From Candidatus Woesearchaeota archaeon (GTDB lineage Archaea; Nanobdellota; Nanobdellia; SCGC-AAA011-G17; JACPIM01), in assembly GCA_018302125.1 (NCBI GenBank), contig JAGWAC010000004.1:1-53974 (forward strand): a stretch of DNA of 53,974 bases, read 5' to 3'. Positions 35,625 through 44,294 of the stretch are shown in pieces. Below the pieces are notes generated by a model. The model was given only the letters and a program-made list of their open reading frames with translations, ran no database searches and was not told the DNA's origin. How positions within the stretch are numbered: position 1 is the first letter of the stretch; every line of letters starts with the position of its first letter. Made by a program: the position numbers and the translations under genes.

Positions 35625-35915
35625 ATGGAAATACATTCAAGCAACTATAGCGCAAGAGCAGAAAGTATTGTTGAAAGAGCTAAAAAAAGTGGAGTAGCTT
35701 CATTTTTTAAGAACTCATCTAGTCGTGATAAATTAGATATCTCTCTTGAAGATCTTTGTGCTTTAATTGGAGTTGGTGCCAGGATAATTAATTTAAATGA
35801 TAGCTACAAAAGCGAAGAATTTTCATATAAACATGAAGTAGAATATGAATATTTCAGATTTATTGCATTTAGCGAAGAATTAATTTCCCCAGTTATTATG
35901 CAAGCTCACCGCTAA
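35625..35915 (+). CDS. hypothetical protein, 96 aa
   Basis: 96 residues, acidic, rich in Ser and Glu, without Cys clusters or membrane segments. IVERAKKSGVASFFKNSSS and ISLEDLCALIGVGARIINL are the most structured stretches. A TATA-like TTTATAAAT at about 35574-35582 precedes the ATG by about 45 bases. It lies between rps27ae and the EF-1 alpha gene. No family recognised. Confidence 0.65.
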   Translation: MEIHSSNYSARAESIVERAKKSGVASFFKNSSSRDKLDISLEDLCALIGVGARIINLNDSYKSEEFSYKHEVEYEYFRFIAFSEELISPVIMQAHR

Positions 35916-35927
35916 AAAAACATAACC

Positions 35928-35937
35928 TTTATAAATA
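35928..35937 (+). promoter_or_regulatory. TATA box of the EF-1 alpha gene
   Basis: TTTATAAATA lies about 45 bases before the ATG at 35977, leaving a leader of roughly 20 bases that contains AGGAG at 35960-35964, a Shine-Dalgarno-like site. Confidence 0.65.
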
Positions 35938-35976
35938 AATATTTTAATCAAAAAAGAACAGGAGTTAAGATCAAAT

Positions 35977-37263
35977 ATGGCAAAACAAAAACCCCACTTA
36001 AATGTTATCTTTGTAGGTCATGTAGACCATGGTAAAAGTACAACTGTAGGTAGATTATTCTATGATGCTGGTGTTGTAGATGAACAAACTATGAGAAAGT
36101 TAAAAGAGAAAGCCCAGGAATTAGGTAAAGTTGGATTTGAATTTGCTTTTATTATGGATACTTTAAAAGAAGAAAGAGAAAGAGGAGTTACAATTGATTT
36201 AAACTATAAAAAATTTATAACTGATAAAAGAGAAATTACAATTATTGACGCTCCAGGTCACAGGGATTTTGTTAAAAATATGATTACTGGTTCTTCACAA
36301 GCAGATGTAGCTTTCTTAGTTGTTTCTGCTGTTGATGGAATTCAAGCACAAACAAAAGAGCACGCTTTATTGACAAAAACATTAGGAGTTGGTCAAATAG
36401 CAGTAGCTGTAAATAAAATGGATGTAGCTAATTTTGATGAAGCTAAATATAAGAAAATTAAAGATGAAGTTACTGTTTTATTAAAACAGTCTGGTTATAA
36501 AACAGAAGGTGTTGCTTTTATACCAATATCAGCATTTAAAGGAGATAATGTAGCAAAGAAATCTGAAAATATGTCTTGGTATAAAGGACCAACAATAAAA
36601 GAACAATTAGATTTATTCAAGGAACCTGAGAAACCAACAAACTTACCATTAAGACTTCCAATTCAGGATGTTTACAACATTACTGGTATTGGTGTAGTTC
36701 CAGTTGGTAAAGTTGAAACAGGAGTTATGAAAATTGGGGACAAAGTAATTATTGTTCCAGCAAGAGAAGGCAAAGGTATTTCTGGCGAAGTAAAAACAAT
36801 CGAAATGCATCATGAACAAGTTCAAGTAGCAGAGCCCGGTGACAACATTGGTTTTAACATAAGAGGTGTTGCTAAAAAAGATATTGCAAGAGGAGATGTT
36901 CTTGGTCATTTAGACAAACCACCTCACGTCTTGCCTAAAGACGCAGAATTCACTGCCCAAATTATTGTAATAAATCATCCCACAGTTATGACAGCAGGAT
37001 ATACACCAGTATTCCACATACATACAGCACAAGTTGCTTGTCAAATAGTGAAAATTGAAAAGAAATTAGACCCAGCAACAGGTGTAGTAATTCAGGAAAA
37101 TCCTGATTTTTTGAAAAATGGGGAAGCTGCAATTGTAAAGGTTAAACCAACAAAACCTTTGGTAATTGAAAAACAGAAAGATATTCCTCATATGGCGAAA
37201 TTTGCTATAAGAGATGCAGGATCAACAGTAGCAGTTGGTATATGCACTGACTACTCCCAATAA
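35977..37263 (+). CDS. tuf: translation elongation factor EF-1 alpha
   Basis: 428 residues, the full length for archaeal EF-1 alpha. G1 is [10 protein letters not shown]2 lies around RGVTIDL, G3 is DAPGH, G4 is NKMD and G5 lies near PISAFKGD; domains 2 and 3 follow. It delivers aminoacyl-tRNA to the ribosome in a GTP-dependent way. In many archaea rps10 follows this gene directly; here rps10 is 13 kb away at 50008 on the other strand. Confidence 0.98.
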   Translation: MAKQKPHLNVIFVGHVDHGKSTTVGRLFYDAGVVDEQTMRKLKEKAQELGKVGFEFAFIMDTLKEERERGVTIDLNYKKFITDKREITIIDAPGHRDFVKNMITGSSQADVAFLVVSAVDGIQAQTKEHALLTKTLGVGQIAVAVNKMDVANFDEAKYKKIKDEVTVLLKQSGYKTEGVAFIPISAFKGDNVAKKSENMSWYKGPTIKEQLDLFKEPEKPTNLPLRLPIQDVYNITGIGVVPVGKVETGVMKIGDKVIIVPAREGKGISGEVKTIEMHHEQVQVAEPGDNIGFNIRGVAKKDIARGDVLGHLDKPPHVLPKDAEFTAQIIVINHPTVMTAGYTPVFHIHTAQVACQIVKIEKKLDPATGVVIQENPDFLKNGEAAIVKVKPTKPLVIEKQKDIPHMAKFAIRDAGSTVAVGICTDYSQ

Positions 37264-37343
37264 TTTTTTATTAAACTTTTTCAGATTTACCTTGTTCACT
37301 TTCCTATAATTAATTTACTTTCGGATCTACTTCTTTTAAGAAA

Positions 37344-38057
37344 TCACTTTTGTGCTGTTATAATAGCTTCTAAATGTTTACGGAAAATTCTTTTTATTTT
37401 TTTAAAACCTATTTCCTGCATTAATTTCTTTTGTTCAGGTTCTGTCATTTTTCTATAGGGCTTTTCATCCTCTAAATAATGATTAACCCATTCTTTCTTT
37501 AAATCTGGACGTCCAATTTCTTCAAATTTATCAAATTGCTTTAATTGCCAGTCTGAATGAATTTTATCTTTCTTTTCATTTCCGAAATAATATTTATCTG
37601 AATTAATAAAAAATCCTCTGTTTTTCAAACACCTGTAAATTTCTCTTAAAACTTCTTCTCTATAATTTCTTTCAAAATTATGTAAAGTAAAAGCAGAAGC
37701 AAAAGCATCAAAAGTTTCATCCTCTACAGATTTAAGATATTTTATAGCATTATTTAGAACAAATTTAACTCTCGGGCTTTCAAAATTAAATAATCCTAAA
37801 GAAATTCTTGCTTGTTCTATCATTATTTTTTCATTATCTACTGCAGTAACTGAAATTTTCTGACTTGCTCTTAAAATTCTGCCAGTTGTATGGCCTGTTC
37901 CACAGCCTATTTCTAAAACTTCAATTATCCCATTATTTTTTATAGAATACTCAAATAATTTTTGTTCAATTATGTTTTGTAAATCTTCATAATAGGGACA
38001 AATTGATTTAAACAAGTCATAATCTTCTCCGATTCTTCCTGAAAATCTTTTATTCAT
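37344..38057 (-). CDS. class I SAM-dependent methyltransferase
   Basis: 237 residues. Motif I is VLEIGCGTGHTTGRIL near residue 48, then TAVDNEKIMIEQARISL and FDAFASAFTLHNF with HNF at the catalytic-side loop. The region before its ATG is a decayed recombinase reading in the same frame, so the first residues (MNKRF) may be a junction product. The substrate is unknown. It lies immediately inside a probable tRNA integration site and may have arrived by transfer. Confidence 0.8.
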   Translation of the reverse strand: MNKRFSGRIGEDYDLFKSICPYYEDLQNIIEQKLFEYSIKNNGIIEVLEIGCGTGHTTGRILRASQKISVTAVDNEKIMIEQARISLGLFNFESPRVKFVLNNAIKYLKSVEDETFDAFASAFTLHNFERNYREEVLREIYRCLKNRGFFINSDKYYFGNEKKDKIHSDWQLKQFDKFEEIGRPDLKKEWVNHYLEDEKPYRKMTEPEQKKLMQEIGFKKIKRIFRKHLEAIITAQK

Positions 38058-38090
38058 TCTTCTTGGAATACTTAATTTTTCTAAAACACA

Positions 38091-38225
38091 CTAGTCATCA
38101 AATTTCTTGATCAATTTTTTGTTATTAATAGAAATTTCAGACCTTTCTAATCTGGCTACTATTCCTTTGTAACTTGTTTCATAACTATGAATATCCAGTT
38201 TGTCTTTTTTTATTTTCTGAACCAT
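38091..38225 (-). pseudogene. N-terminal fragment of an archaeal tyrosine recombinase
   Basis: The minus-strand frame reads MVQKIKKDKLDIHSYETSY, then KGIVARLERSEISINNKKLI and KKFDD, and ends at TAG 38091-38093. Past the stop the same frame gives CVLEKLSIPRR and runs into the methyltransferase start. The DIHSYE...LERSEIS..NKKLI.KF..C...LSIPRR pattern matches the N-terminal SAM-like domain of XerA/SSV-type integrases. The catalytic domain is absent. It starts 58 bases beyond the 3' end of the tRNA-Ser gene, the usual location for an integrase. Confidence 0.6.
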
Positions 38226-38283
38226 ACAATATGCATAGTTCTTCCTTCTATTTAAATAAAATGGAACTACGCAAGTAGTATAA

Positions 38284-38402
38284 CGCCGCGACCCGGATTT
38301 GAACCGGGATGCCTTTGCAGGCCAGGCTAACTAGATTTTTTTCCAGGCCTGTGCAATCTCCTGAATTTTTTCAAAGAGTTTACCAGGTTATGCGATCGCG
38401 GC
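38284..38402 (-). tRNA. tRNA-Ser (anticodon GGA) with two probable introns
   Basis: Acceptor arms GCCGCGA/TCGCGGC pair perfectly, with discriminator G73 as in archaeal tRNA-Ser. The T arm is CCCGG-TTCAAAT-CCGGG, and a class II variable arm GCCT-GCAA-AGGC lies at 38311-38322. The anticodon stem is CAGGC/GCCTG (38347-38351 and 38323-38327). Its loop is 19 bases, CTGGAA plus 12 extra, giving anticodon GGA with an intron after position 37. The D arm has a typical AACCTGGTAA loop but contains an extra 21-base hairpin (38358-38378, CTC...GAG). Removing both insertions leaves about 86 bases, normal for tRNA-Ser. Confidence 0.65.
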
Positions 38403-38441
38403 ATAATAAAAATTTTAAAAAAATATTACTTATAAAGATAG

Positions 38442-39044
38442 CTATTTTTCTCCTAAAGTTAAAATGGCAAATAAGCCAATTCTTTTTTGTTTTATCACTT
38501 TTAATTTGTTTTTCTCAAAAGCTTTTTGAAATTCTTTTTCATTATAGATTTTTACATGTCCTGGCTCTATTTTTTTAAATAACCAATGAATAAAATTAGA
38601 GTAAAAATTTATGTCTGTAATAATTAATTTTCCTTTCTTTTTTAAAACTCTTGACATCTCTTTTATAGCTTTATTGGGATTTGGAAAATGGTGGAAAGCT
38701 TCTGTATTTATTACATAATCAAAAAAGTTATTCTCAAATTGGATTTTTTCAACATCACTGAATTTTAATATTGCTTTATTTCCTAGCTTTTTCCTAGCTA
38801 TTTTTAACATATTTTTAGAAATATCTATGCCAAATAATTTCAATTTTTGATTTTTATTATATAAATAAATTAAGCTGTCACCAGTTCCACAACCAACATC
38901 TAAGATTTTAATATTATCTTTTAATTTTATCTCAACAACAGTTTTCTTCTGTATATATAATAGCCAGGGCTTTACAAAAAAAGAATAATCATAGAATCTA
39001 GCCCATAAATCAAAAAATCTTCTATTGATCTCTTTTATTTCCAT
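38442..39044 (-). CDS. class I SAM-dependent methyltransferase (UbiE-like)
   Basis: 200 residues. Motif I is ILDVGCGTGDSLIYL near residue 48, followed by GIDISKNMLKIARKKLG and FDYVINTEAFHHFPNP, the Methyltransf_11 pattern. The start shares one base with the stop of the SHOCT gene (TAATG), so the two are translated together. That places the enzyme in the metal island; a role such as metalloid methylation is possible, but the three-cysteine set of ArsM is absent. Confidence 0.78.
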   Translation of the reverse strand: MEIKEINRRFFDLWARFYDYSFFVKPWLLYIQKKTVVEIKLKDNIKILDVGCGTGDSLIYLYNKNQKLKLFGIDISKNMLKIARKKLGNKAILKFSDVEKIQFENNFFDYVINTEAFHHFPNPNKAIKEMSRVLKKKGKLIITDINFYSNFIHWLFKKIEPGHVKIYNEKEFQKAFEKNKLKVIKQKRIGLFAILTLGEK

Positions 39045-39604
39045 TATTCTCTTAAATCTTTCTTCATTTGCTCAAACTCTTTTTTTGTTATTTCTCCTTT
39101 AGCATATCTTTTTTTTAAAATTTCTAAAGAATCTGAACCTAAATTCAGATTTCCATCTTTGAAATATTTAATAAAGAAATATGCCAAAATTAAAATAACT
39201 ATTATCCAGAACAAAATATTCCACCCTCCGAATGGCCAATAAGACATCATTCCAAAACCAGGACCATAAGAACCCATCATGCCTTGAAAACCTCCACGAT
39301 TCATCATATTTTGGGATATTGCATTTCTATTTCCACAATACATCATTTGCGCGATATTTATATGGGTTTGCTTCAAAGATTCTGAGCCTTCTCCACCCAT
39401 TCTTTGATCCATTATTTCATGAATTTCTCCTGGATGCATCAGCTCCATGTAATACTCTCCAATACTTTCCAATTGATCTTCAGTTAAAAGGGAACAAGAA
39501 GTTTTGCTTTGAACAAGTTTTTCGCCTTCAATTATTTTCTCCTCATCTGCGTAAACAATGCCAGACAGCAAAAGTATTAACAAAATAAACATAAGCTTTT
39601 TCAT
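39044..39604 (-). CDS. secreted/anchored SHOCT-domain protein, Met-rich
   Basis: 186 residues from ATG 39604; a GTG at 39613 is the alternative. A signal-peptide-like helix (KKLMFILLILLLSGIVYA) is followed by an external region with TSCSLLTEDQ, MYCGNRNA and a Met/Gly stretch NMMNRGGFQGMMGSYGPG suited to binding Cu(I). Next come one membrane helix (about 125-145) and a cytoplasmic SHOCT motif, LEILKKRYAKGEITKKEFEQ. The gene is divergent from the PadR-like regulator and has the shared dyad at 39620-39634 over its TATA box. A metal-related envelope function is inferred. Confidence 0.75.
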   Translation of the reverse strand: MKKLMFILLILLLSGIVYADEEKIIEGEKLVQSKTSCSLLTEDQLESIGEYYMELMHPGEIHEIMDQRMGGEGSESLKQTHINIAQMMYCGNRNAISQNMMNRGGFQGMMGSYGPGFGMMSYWPFGGWNILFWIIVILILAYFFIKYFKDGNLNLGSDSLEILKKRYAKGEITKKEFEQMKKDLRE

Positions 39605-39619
39605 ATTTTTCACTAAGTA

Positions 39620-39634
39620 TATCTATTTTTGATA
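39620..39634. promoter_or_regulatory. TATC-N7-GATA dyad, metal-island operator (site 1)
   Basis: TATCTATTTTTGATA; extended arms TATATC/GATATA. It lies between the divergent SHOCT and PadR-like genes, overlapping the minus-strand TATA-like GATATATC. The same 15-base dyad occurs at 42504 and 45874. Confidence 0.55.
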
Positions 39635-39682
39635 TATCAGAACAAAGGAAAGTATATAAATATTTCCAATATTAATTTTAAG

Positions 39683-40090
39683 ATGAAGAAAATAAAAATA
39701 ATAAATTTAGTAAAATTTTACACTCTTTTGTTTTTATACAAGCAGCCAATGTGCGGCTATGAACTAATTAAACAGCTTGAGAAATGCACTGGAAAGAAAA
39801 TAAGCGCTAGCCATGTTTATCCATTTTTAAGTCTTTTAAAGAAAAACAAGATAATCTTGATTAAGAAAAAAGGAGAAAGGGGGAAAAAAGACTATGCTTT
39901 AACAAAAGAAGGAAGGTACTTTACCAAAAGATTGATTGACAAATTTGCACAATTAATTGAGTTTGACAAAAAAATCAAAATATGTGTAAGCTGCGGATGT
40001 AAATTACTCAATGGGGAATACAAAGAGAAAATTGGAAATAAAATTTTGTGTTTTTGCTGCAAATACTGCGCCAAAAATTATAGACATTAA
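39683..40090 (+). CDS. PadR-like regulator with Cys-rich C-terminal metal site
   Basis: 135 residues from ATG 39683; an ATG-less 18-residue extension in the same frame lacks coding character. A TATA box TATATAAATA (39653-39662) is 26 bases upstream, so the mRNA is leaderless. The winged helix is FLYKQPMCGYELIKQLEKCT with SHVYPFLSLLKKNKII, as in PadR proteins. The last 35 residues carry CVSCGC and CFCCKYC, seven cysteines resembling a TRASH-type soft-metal sensor. It is the best candidate for the protein reading the TATC-N7-GATA sites. Confidence 0.78.
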   Translation: MKKIKIINLVKFYTLLFLYKQPMCGYELIKQLEKCTGKKISASHVYPFLSLLKKNKIILIKKKGERGKKDYALTKEGRYFTKRLIDKFAQLIEFDKKIKICVSCGCKLLNGEYKEKIGNKILCFCCKYCAKNYRH

Positions 40091-40096
40091 TATATT

Positions 40097-42502
40097 TTAT
40101 GGCTTATAGAACTTCATCAATAAGGAATTAGAGACCACTGATACTGAGGAAAAGGCCATTGCAGCTGCGGCTATCATTGGATTTAATAAAAATCCTGAAA
40201 AAGGGTATAAAACTCCGGCAGCTATTGGAATTCCCGCTGTATTATAGAAAAATGCCCAAAATAAATTTTGCTTAATTTTCCTTAGTGTTTTCTCTGATAT
40301 TTTAATTGCTATTGCAACGTCTCTTAAATCGTTCTTCATCAAAACTATGGTGCCTGTCTCCAGTGCAACATCTGTTCCAGAACCTATTGCAACTCCAACA
40401 TCTGCTTGGGCTAACATTGGTGCATCATTTATACCATCACCGACTGTGATTACCTTTCTACCAATGCTTTGCAGTTTTTTAACTTCCAATGCTTTGTTTT
40501 CAGGAAGAACTCCTGCAAGAACCTTGTCTATTCCTGCAATTGAAGCAATTGCTCTTGCTGTTCTTTCATTGTCGCCAGTAATCATTATAACTTCTTTGCC
40601 TAATTTCTTGAATATTTCAACTGCTTCTGTTGAATGTTCTTTTAATGTATCTGCCACAGCAATTATGCCGGCAATTCTTTTGTTTATTGCCAATATCATT
40701 ACAGTCTTTCCATGATCTTCCAGCCCAATAATAATTTCTTCTTCTTTTTTAAAAGAAATATTATTTTCCTCCATTAGTTTTCTGTTTCCCAGGTGAATTT
40801 TTCTAATACCAATATTTCCAATAACACCAAGGCCAGGAACTGCCTTGAAACTTTTGGCATCTTCCAAACTTATTTTCTTTAGCTCGGCTTTATTTAAAAT
40901 AGCTTCTGCAAGCGGGTGTTCTGATTTTTTTTCTAGTGAAGCTGCAGATTTCAACACATCTTCTTCTGAATAATTATTTAACGGAAATACATCTGTTACT
41001 TCTGGATGACCTTTTGTCAGAGTTCCTGTTTTATCCAAAACAATTGTATCTGCTTTATGGACTATCTCCAATACTTCGGCATTTTTAATTAAAATCCCAT
41101 TCTCAGCTCCTTTTCCTGTTCCAACAATGATTGCTGTTGGTGTTGCCAACCCCAATGCACAAGGGCAAGCTATGATTAATACAGCTATGAAATTGGCAAG
41201 AGCAAATGTAAACTCTTTTTCAAATATAAAATACCAAGTGAAAAATGTCAAAAATCCAATAATTAAAACGCCGACTACAAAATATTTGGAGATTATATCA
41301 GCCAACCTCTGGATTGGGGCTTTGCTTCCCTGGGCTTCTTCAACAAAATTAATTATCTGGCTTAAAACTGTATCTTTACCTATCTTAGTCGCCTTAAAAA
41401 CAAAATGGCCGTGCTTATTTATAGTTCCGCCTATAACTTGGGATTTAACTCTTTTTTCCACTGGAATACTCTCTCCAGTGATCATTGACTCATCAACAGA
41501 AGAATCCCCTTTTACTATAACTCCGTCAACAGGAATTTTCTCTCCTGGTTTAATAGAAATTAAATCATTTATTTCAACTTCTTCTATTGATATTGTAATT
41601 TCTTTATTGTTCCTTATTACAGTTGCTGTTTTGGGCTGCAAACCAATTAACTTTTTTATTGCTTCTGATGCTTTCCCCTTTGCTTTTGCTTCAAGCCATT
41701 TACCAAGCATAATAAATGTAATTATAACTGCAGCAATGTCAAAATAAAGATCAGAACCAAATGTTTCTGGTGAGAAAACACCAAGAACACTATAAAAATA
41801 AGCTGCGCTAGTTCCAAGAACTATTAGGGTATCCATGTTTGCGCTTTTTACTTTTAATGTAGTAAATGCACTTTTATAAAATCTGTAACCAATAACAAAT
41901 TGAATTGGCGTTGCCAATATGAAAAGGGCTATTTCTCTATATAAAAAATCTATTTTAAAAAATTCATAGAAAGCAAGGATAGACAAAGGTATTGTCAAGA
42001 TCAAGGAAAATATGAATAGATTTTTCAATTTTCTTATTTCAGCTGCCCTAACTTCCTTTTCTCTGTCCAAAGATGTTTCTTCTACAGCCTCATAACCAGC
42101 TGATTTTATTGTCTTGATTATATCTAAAGAGGACATTTTTTCTGGATTATATCTTATAACTGCTTTTTCATTCTGGCTTAAGTTTGCTTCAATAATTGAA
42201 TCTTTGAATTTTGCCAAAGAATTGCGGACAGACATAATGCAGTGCTCATTATCCATTCCAATTACCTTTAAATGAAGAACCCCCTGCTTGTCTTCAGAAT
42301 CAAGAACTTCATATCCTGCCCGGTTTACTGCCTGGACAAACAAATTTTCATCAGCATTTTCATATTCTATAGATGCTTTTTCTGTTGCAAAGTTAACATT
42401 AGCATTAATTACACCAGAAACTTTTTTAAGCTTTTTTTCTATAATGGTTGCACAACTTGCGCAATGCATTCCCTTTATTTTGAGGACTTTTTTCCTAACC
42501 AT
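40097..42502 (-). CDS. copA: copper-translocating P-type ATPase, CopA
   Basis: 801 residues. Two N-terminal heavy-metal domains are present: KGMHCASC with both cysteines (C14, C17) and a degenerate GMDNEHC with one. Eight membrane helices follow, with CPC in [15 protein letters not shown], the phosphorylation site [11 protein letters not shown], the actuator TGES, the HP motif SEHPLAEAI, and [10 protein letters not shown]. It exports Cu(I) from the cytoplasm using ATP. The promoter has a TATA-like box (42523-42537) and the dyad at 42504-42518 directly before the ATG. It faces the PadR-like gene convergently. Confidence 0.96.
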   Translation of the reverse strand: MVRKKVLKIKGMHCASCATIIEKKLKKVSGVINANVNFATEKASIEYENADENLFVQAVNRAGYEVLDSEDKQGVLHLKVIGMDNEHCIMSVRNSLAKFKDSIIEANLSQNEKAVIRYNPEKMSSLDIIKTIKSAGYEAVEETSLDREKEVRAAEIRKLKNLFIFSLILTIPLSILAFYEFFKIDFLYREIALFILATPIQFVIGYRFYKSAFTTLKVKSANMDTLIVLGTSAAYFYSVLGVFSPETFGSDLYFDIAAVIITFIMLGKWLEAKAKGKASEAIKKLIGLQPKTATVIRNNKEITISIEEVEINDLISIKPGEKIPVDGVIVKGDSSVDESMITGESIPVEKRVKSQVIGGTINKHGHFVFKATKIGKDTVLSQIINFVEEAQGSKAPIQRLADIISKYFVVGVLIIGFLTFFTWYFIFEKEFTFALANFIAVLIIACPCALGLATPTAIIVGTGKGAENGILIKNAEVLEIVHKADTIVLDKTGTLTKGHPEVTDVFPLNNYSEEDVLKSAASLEKKSEHPLAEAILNKAELKKISLEDAKSFKAVPGLGVIGNIGIRKIHLGNRKLMEENNISFKKEEEIIIGLEDHGKTVMILAINKRIAGIIAVADTLKEHSTEAVEIFKKLGKEVIMITGDNERTARAIASIAGIDKVLAGVLPENKALEVKKLQSIGRKVITVGDGINDAPMLAQADVGVAIGSGTDVALETGTIVLMKNDLRDVAIAIKISEKTLRKIKQNLFWAFFYNTAGIPIAAGVLYPFSGFLLNPMIAAAAMAFSSVSVVSNSLLMKFYKP

Positions 42503-42503
42503 A

Positions 42504-42518
42504 TGTCAAAATCTGATA
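42504..42518. promoter_or_regulatory. TATC-N7-GATA-like dyad, metal-island operator (site 2)
   Basis: TGTCAAAATCTGATA, two bases before the copA ATG and at the expected transcription start. It matches site 3 (TATCAAAATTGGATA) at 12 of 15 positions. Confidence 0.5.
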
Positions 42519-42619
42519 GGTCTTATATATAAATATATCTTTTGCCTTTAATTAACTAATGTTAAGAATTTTTAAATAGATTTATATAAATAAAGCTTTT
42601 TATATTTTTTGGTGAAATC

Positions 42620-43968
42620 ATAAAAAAGAAGAGTTATCATCTTAAAAAAGAACTAGGTTTATTTGAACTTTGTCTTTATGGGGTTGGAATTATTTTAGGC
42701 GCTGGAATTTATTCTTTGATTGGGGTTGGCGCGGGAATTGCAGGAAATGCGATCTGGCTTTCCTTCATTATGGCTGCGGTAAGCTTTCCTTCATTATGGC
42801 TGCGGTAATTGCTTCTTTTTCTGGATTAAGCTATGCTGAATTAAGCTCAATGTATCCGAAAGAGGCTGCAGAATATAATTATGTAAAAAACTCATTTAAG
42901 AGAAGATATTTCTCCTTTATAATAGGATGGCTGATGATTTTTGCAAGCATTGTTGCTGCAGTTACTGTCATCTTTGGTTTCTCAGGTTATTTTACACATA
43001 TTTTTGGCGGCAATTTAACTTTTGTTGCTTTGATTACAGTGCTAGTTCTTTCATTAATAAATTATGTTGGTATAAAAGAGTCTTCAACATTTAATATTAT
43101 TTCAACTATAATAGAAACCATAGGACTATTAATTGTTATTGGCGTCGGAATTTATTTTTATTTAAAAAACGGGCTTGGAATTGATATCTTTGAAACTCCA
43201 GGAAATTCTTTTTTCACCCCGATACTGACTGCAACATCAGTTATATTTTTTGCATATCTTGGCTTTGAGGATATTGTGAATGTTTCTGAGGAAACAAAAA
43301 ATGCAAAAAAAGTTGTGCCAAAAGCATTAGTGTTTGCAATAATAATTTCAACAATACTTTATATCTTGGTTTCTTTTGCTGCTGTCAGCATTGTCGGCTG
43401 GGAAAAACTGGCACAAAGCAAAGCCCCATTAACAGAAGCTGTTGCAGAGGTAATTCCTAATTCTGATTTTCTTTTTTCATTAATAGCAATGTTTGCAACA
43501 GCAAATACAGCCTTGATATTATTAATTGTCGGTTCAAGAATAATGTATGGCATGGCATCTGACAACAGCCTGCCAAAAATATTTTCAAAAGTTGGAGAAA
43601 GAGGAACACCTTATTTTTCTGTTATTTTTATAACAATAGTCTCTCTAATTATAGCTTTAATAGGAAATATAAAATCAGTGGCAATGCTGACTGACATAAG
43701 CCTGTTTATAGTTTATGCATTTGTCAACTCTTCATTAATTTTATTAAGATATAAAAAACCAAACATGAAAAGGAGTTTTATGACTCCGCTTAACATAGGG
43801 AAGTTCCCAATGTTGGCTCTTTTCGGATTATTGTCTTCAATATTCATGCTCTTCTTTTTTGAGAAATCAATCATATTTATAGAATTGGGCTTGATTTTGG
43901 CAGGATATTTATTATATAAAATATTTGTAAAGGAGAAAAACCAAAATAAAAAAAGGAGGAAAAAATGA
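42620..43968 (+). pseudogene. APC-family amino acid permease, frameshifted by a 26-bp duplication
   Basis: An APC permease of about 440 residues with 12 membrane helices. The N-terminal part reads KKELGLFELCLYGVGIILG and AGIYSLIGVGAGIAGNAIW in one frame. The rest, IASFSGLSYAELSSMYPKE onward to 43968, is in another. A 26-base tandem duplication at 42757-42808 separates them; removing one copy joins the halves as IWLSFIMAAVIASFSG. The start has no ATG: a GGTGA Shine-Dalgarno at 42611-42615 precedes an ATA at 42620. A TATA box lies at 42581-42592. Substrate unknown. It overlaps the DUF5676 gene by 4 bases. Confidence 0.8.
42757..42808 (+). repeat. 26-bp exact tandem duplication
   Basis: 42757-42782 and 42783-42808 are identical (GCTTTCCTTC...GCGGTAA). 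Because 26 is not a multiple of three, it shifts the permease reading frame. Confidence 0.95.
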
Positions 43969-44231
43969 AATTAAAAAAACAAAATTTTGCGCTTGCAGCT
44001 GGTGCAACAATGGGAATAATATATGTTGTTTGTGCTATATTTGTTACTTTATGGCCTGATTTTGCGCTTAGGTTATTTGGCTGGCTAGTGCATTTAGTAA
44101 ATCTGGATAAATTTGCAGGTGATGTAAGAATAACATTAACAGGGTTTGTTATTGGGCTTTTGCAGGCAGTGATTTATACTTATGTTGGAGCTCTATTATT
44201 TGGTTGGCTACACAACAAATTTTTAAAGTAA
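43965..44231 (+). CDS. DUF5676 family membrane protein
   Basis: 88 residues with two hydrophobic segments separated by a loop LVNLDKFAGDVRITLTGF. It matches the DUF5676 family of small archaeal and bacterial membrane proteins that often lie near copper ATPases. Function unknown. Its start overlaps the permease stop (ATGA), so they share an operon. A T-rich stretch follows at 44232-44270. Confidence 0.75.
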   Translation: MKLKKQNFALAAGATMGIIYVVCAIFVTLWPDFALRLFGWLVHLVNLDKFAGDVRITLTGFVIGLLQAVIYTYVGALLFGWLHNKFLK

Positions 44232-44294
44232 ATTTATTTTTATTTAATTTTAGACTGATTTAGATAGTCTTTTTTATGCAAAAATAATTTTTAT

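Noticed and set aside
35428-35655. Minus-strand open frame of 75 codons between rps27ae and the next gene
   Set aside because: It overlaps the TATA box and start of the plus-strand gene at 35625; its first half is low-complexity Phe/Tyr/Leu. Only the last 25 residues look protein-like, so it was not listed.
37264-37343. T-rich stretch after the EF-1 alpha gene as terminator
   Set aside because: No hairpin, and T runs are common throughout this AT-rich sequence.
38358-38378. TTTGAAA read as a tRNA-Ser(TGA) anticodon loop
   Set aside because: The flanking bases do not form an anticodon stem in that register; CTGGAAA with CAGGC/GCCTG does.
41127-41747. Long plus-strand open frame opposite copA
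   Set aside because: A shadow of the copA coding strand with no family features and no promoter.
42670-42800. Alternative permease start at TTG 42670
   Set aside because: The resulting N-terminus (SLWGWNYFRRWNLFF) is a wrong-frame artefact of the 26-bp duplication; the true N-terminal helix is in another frame.
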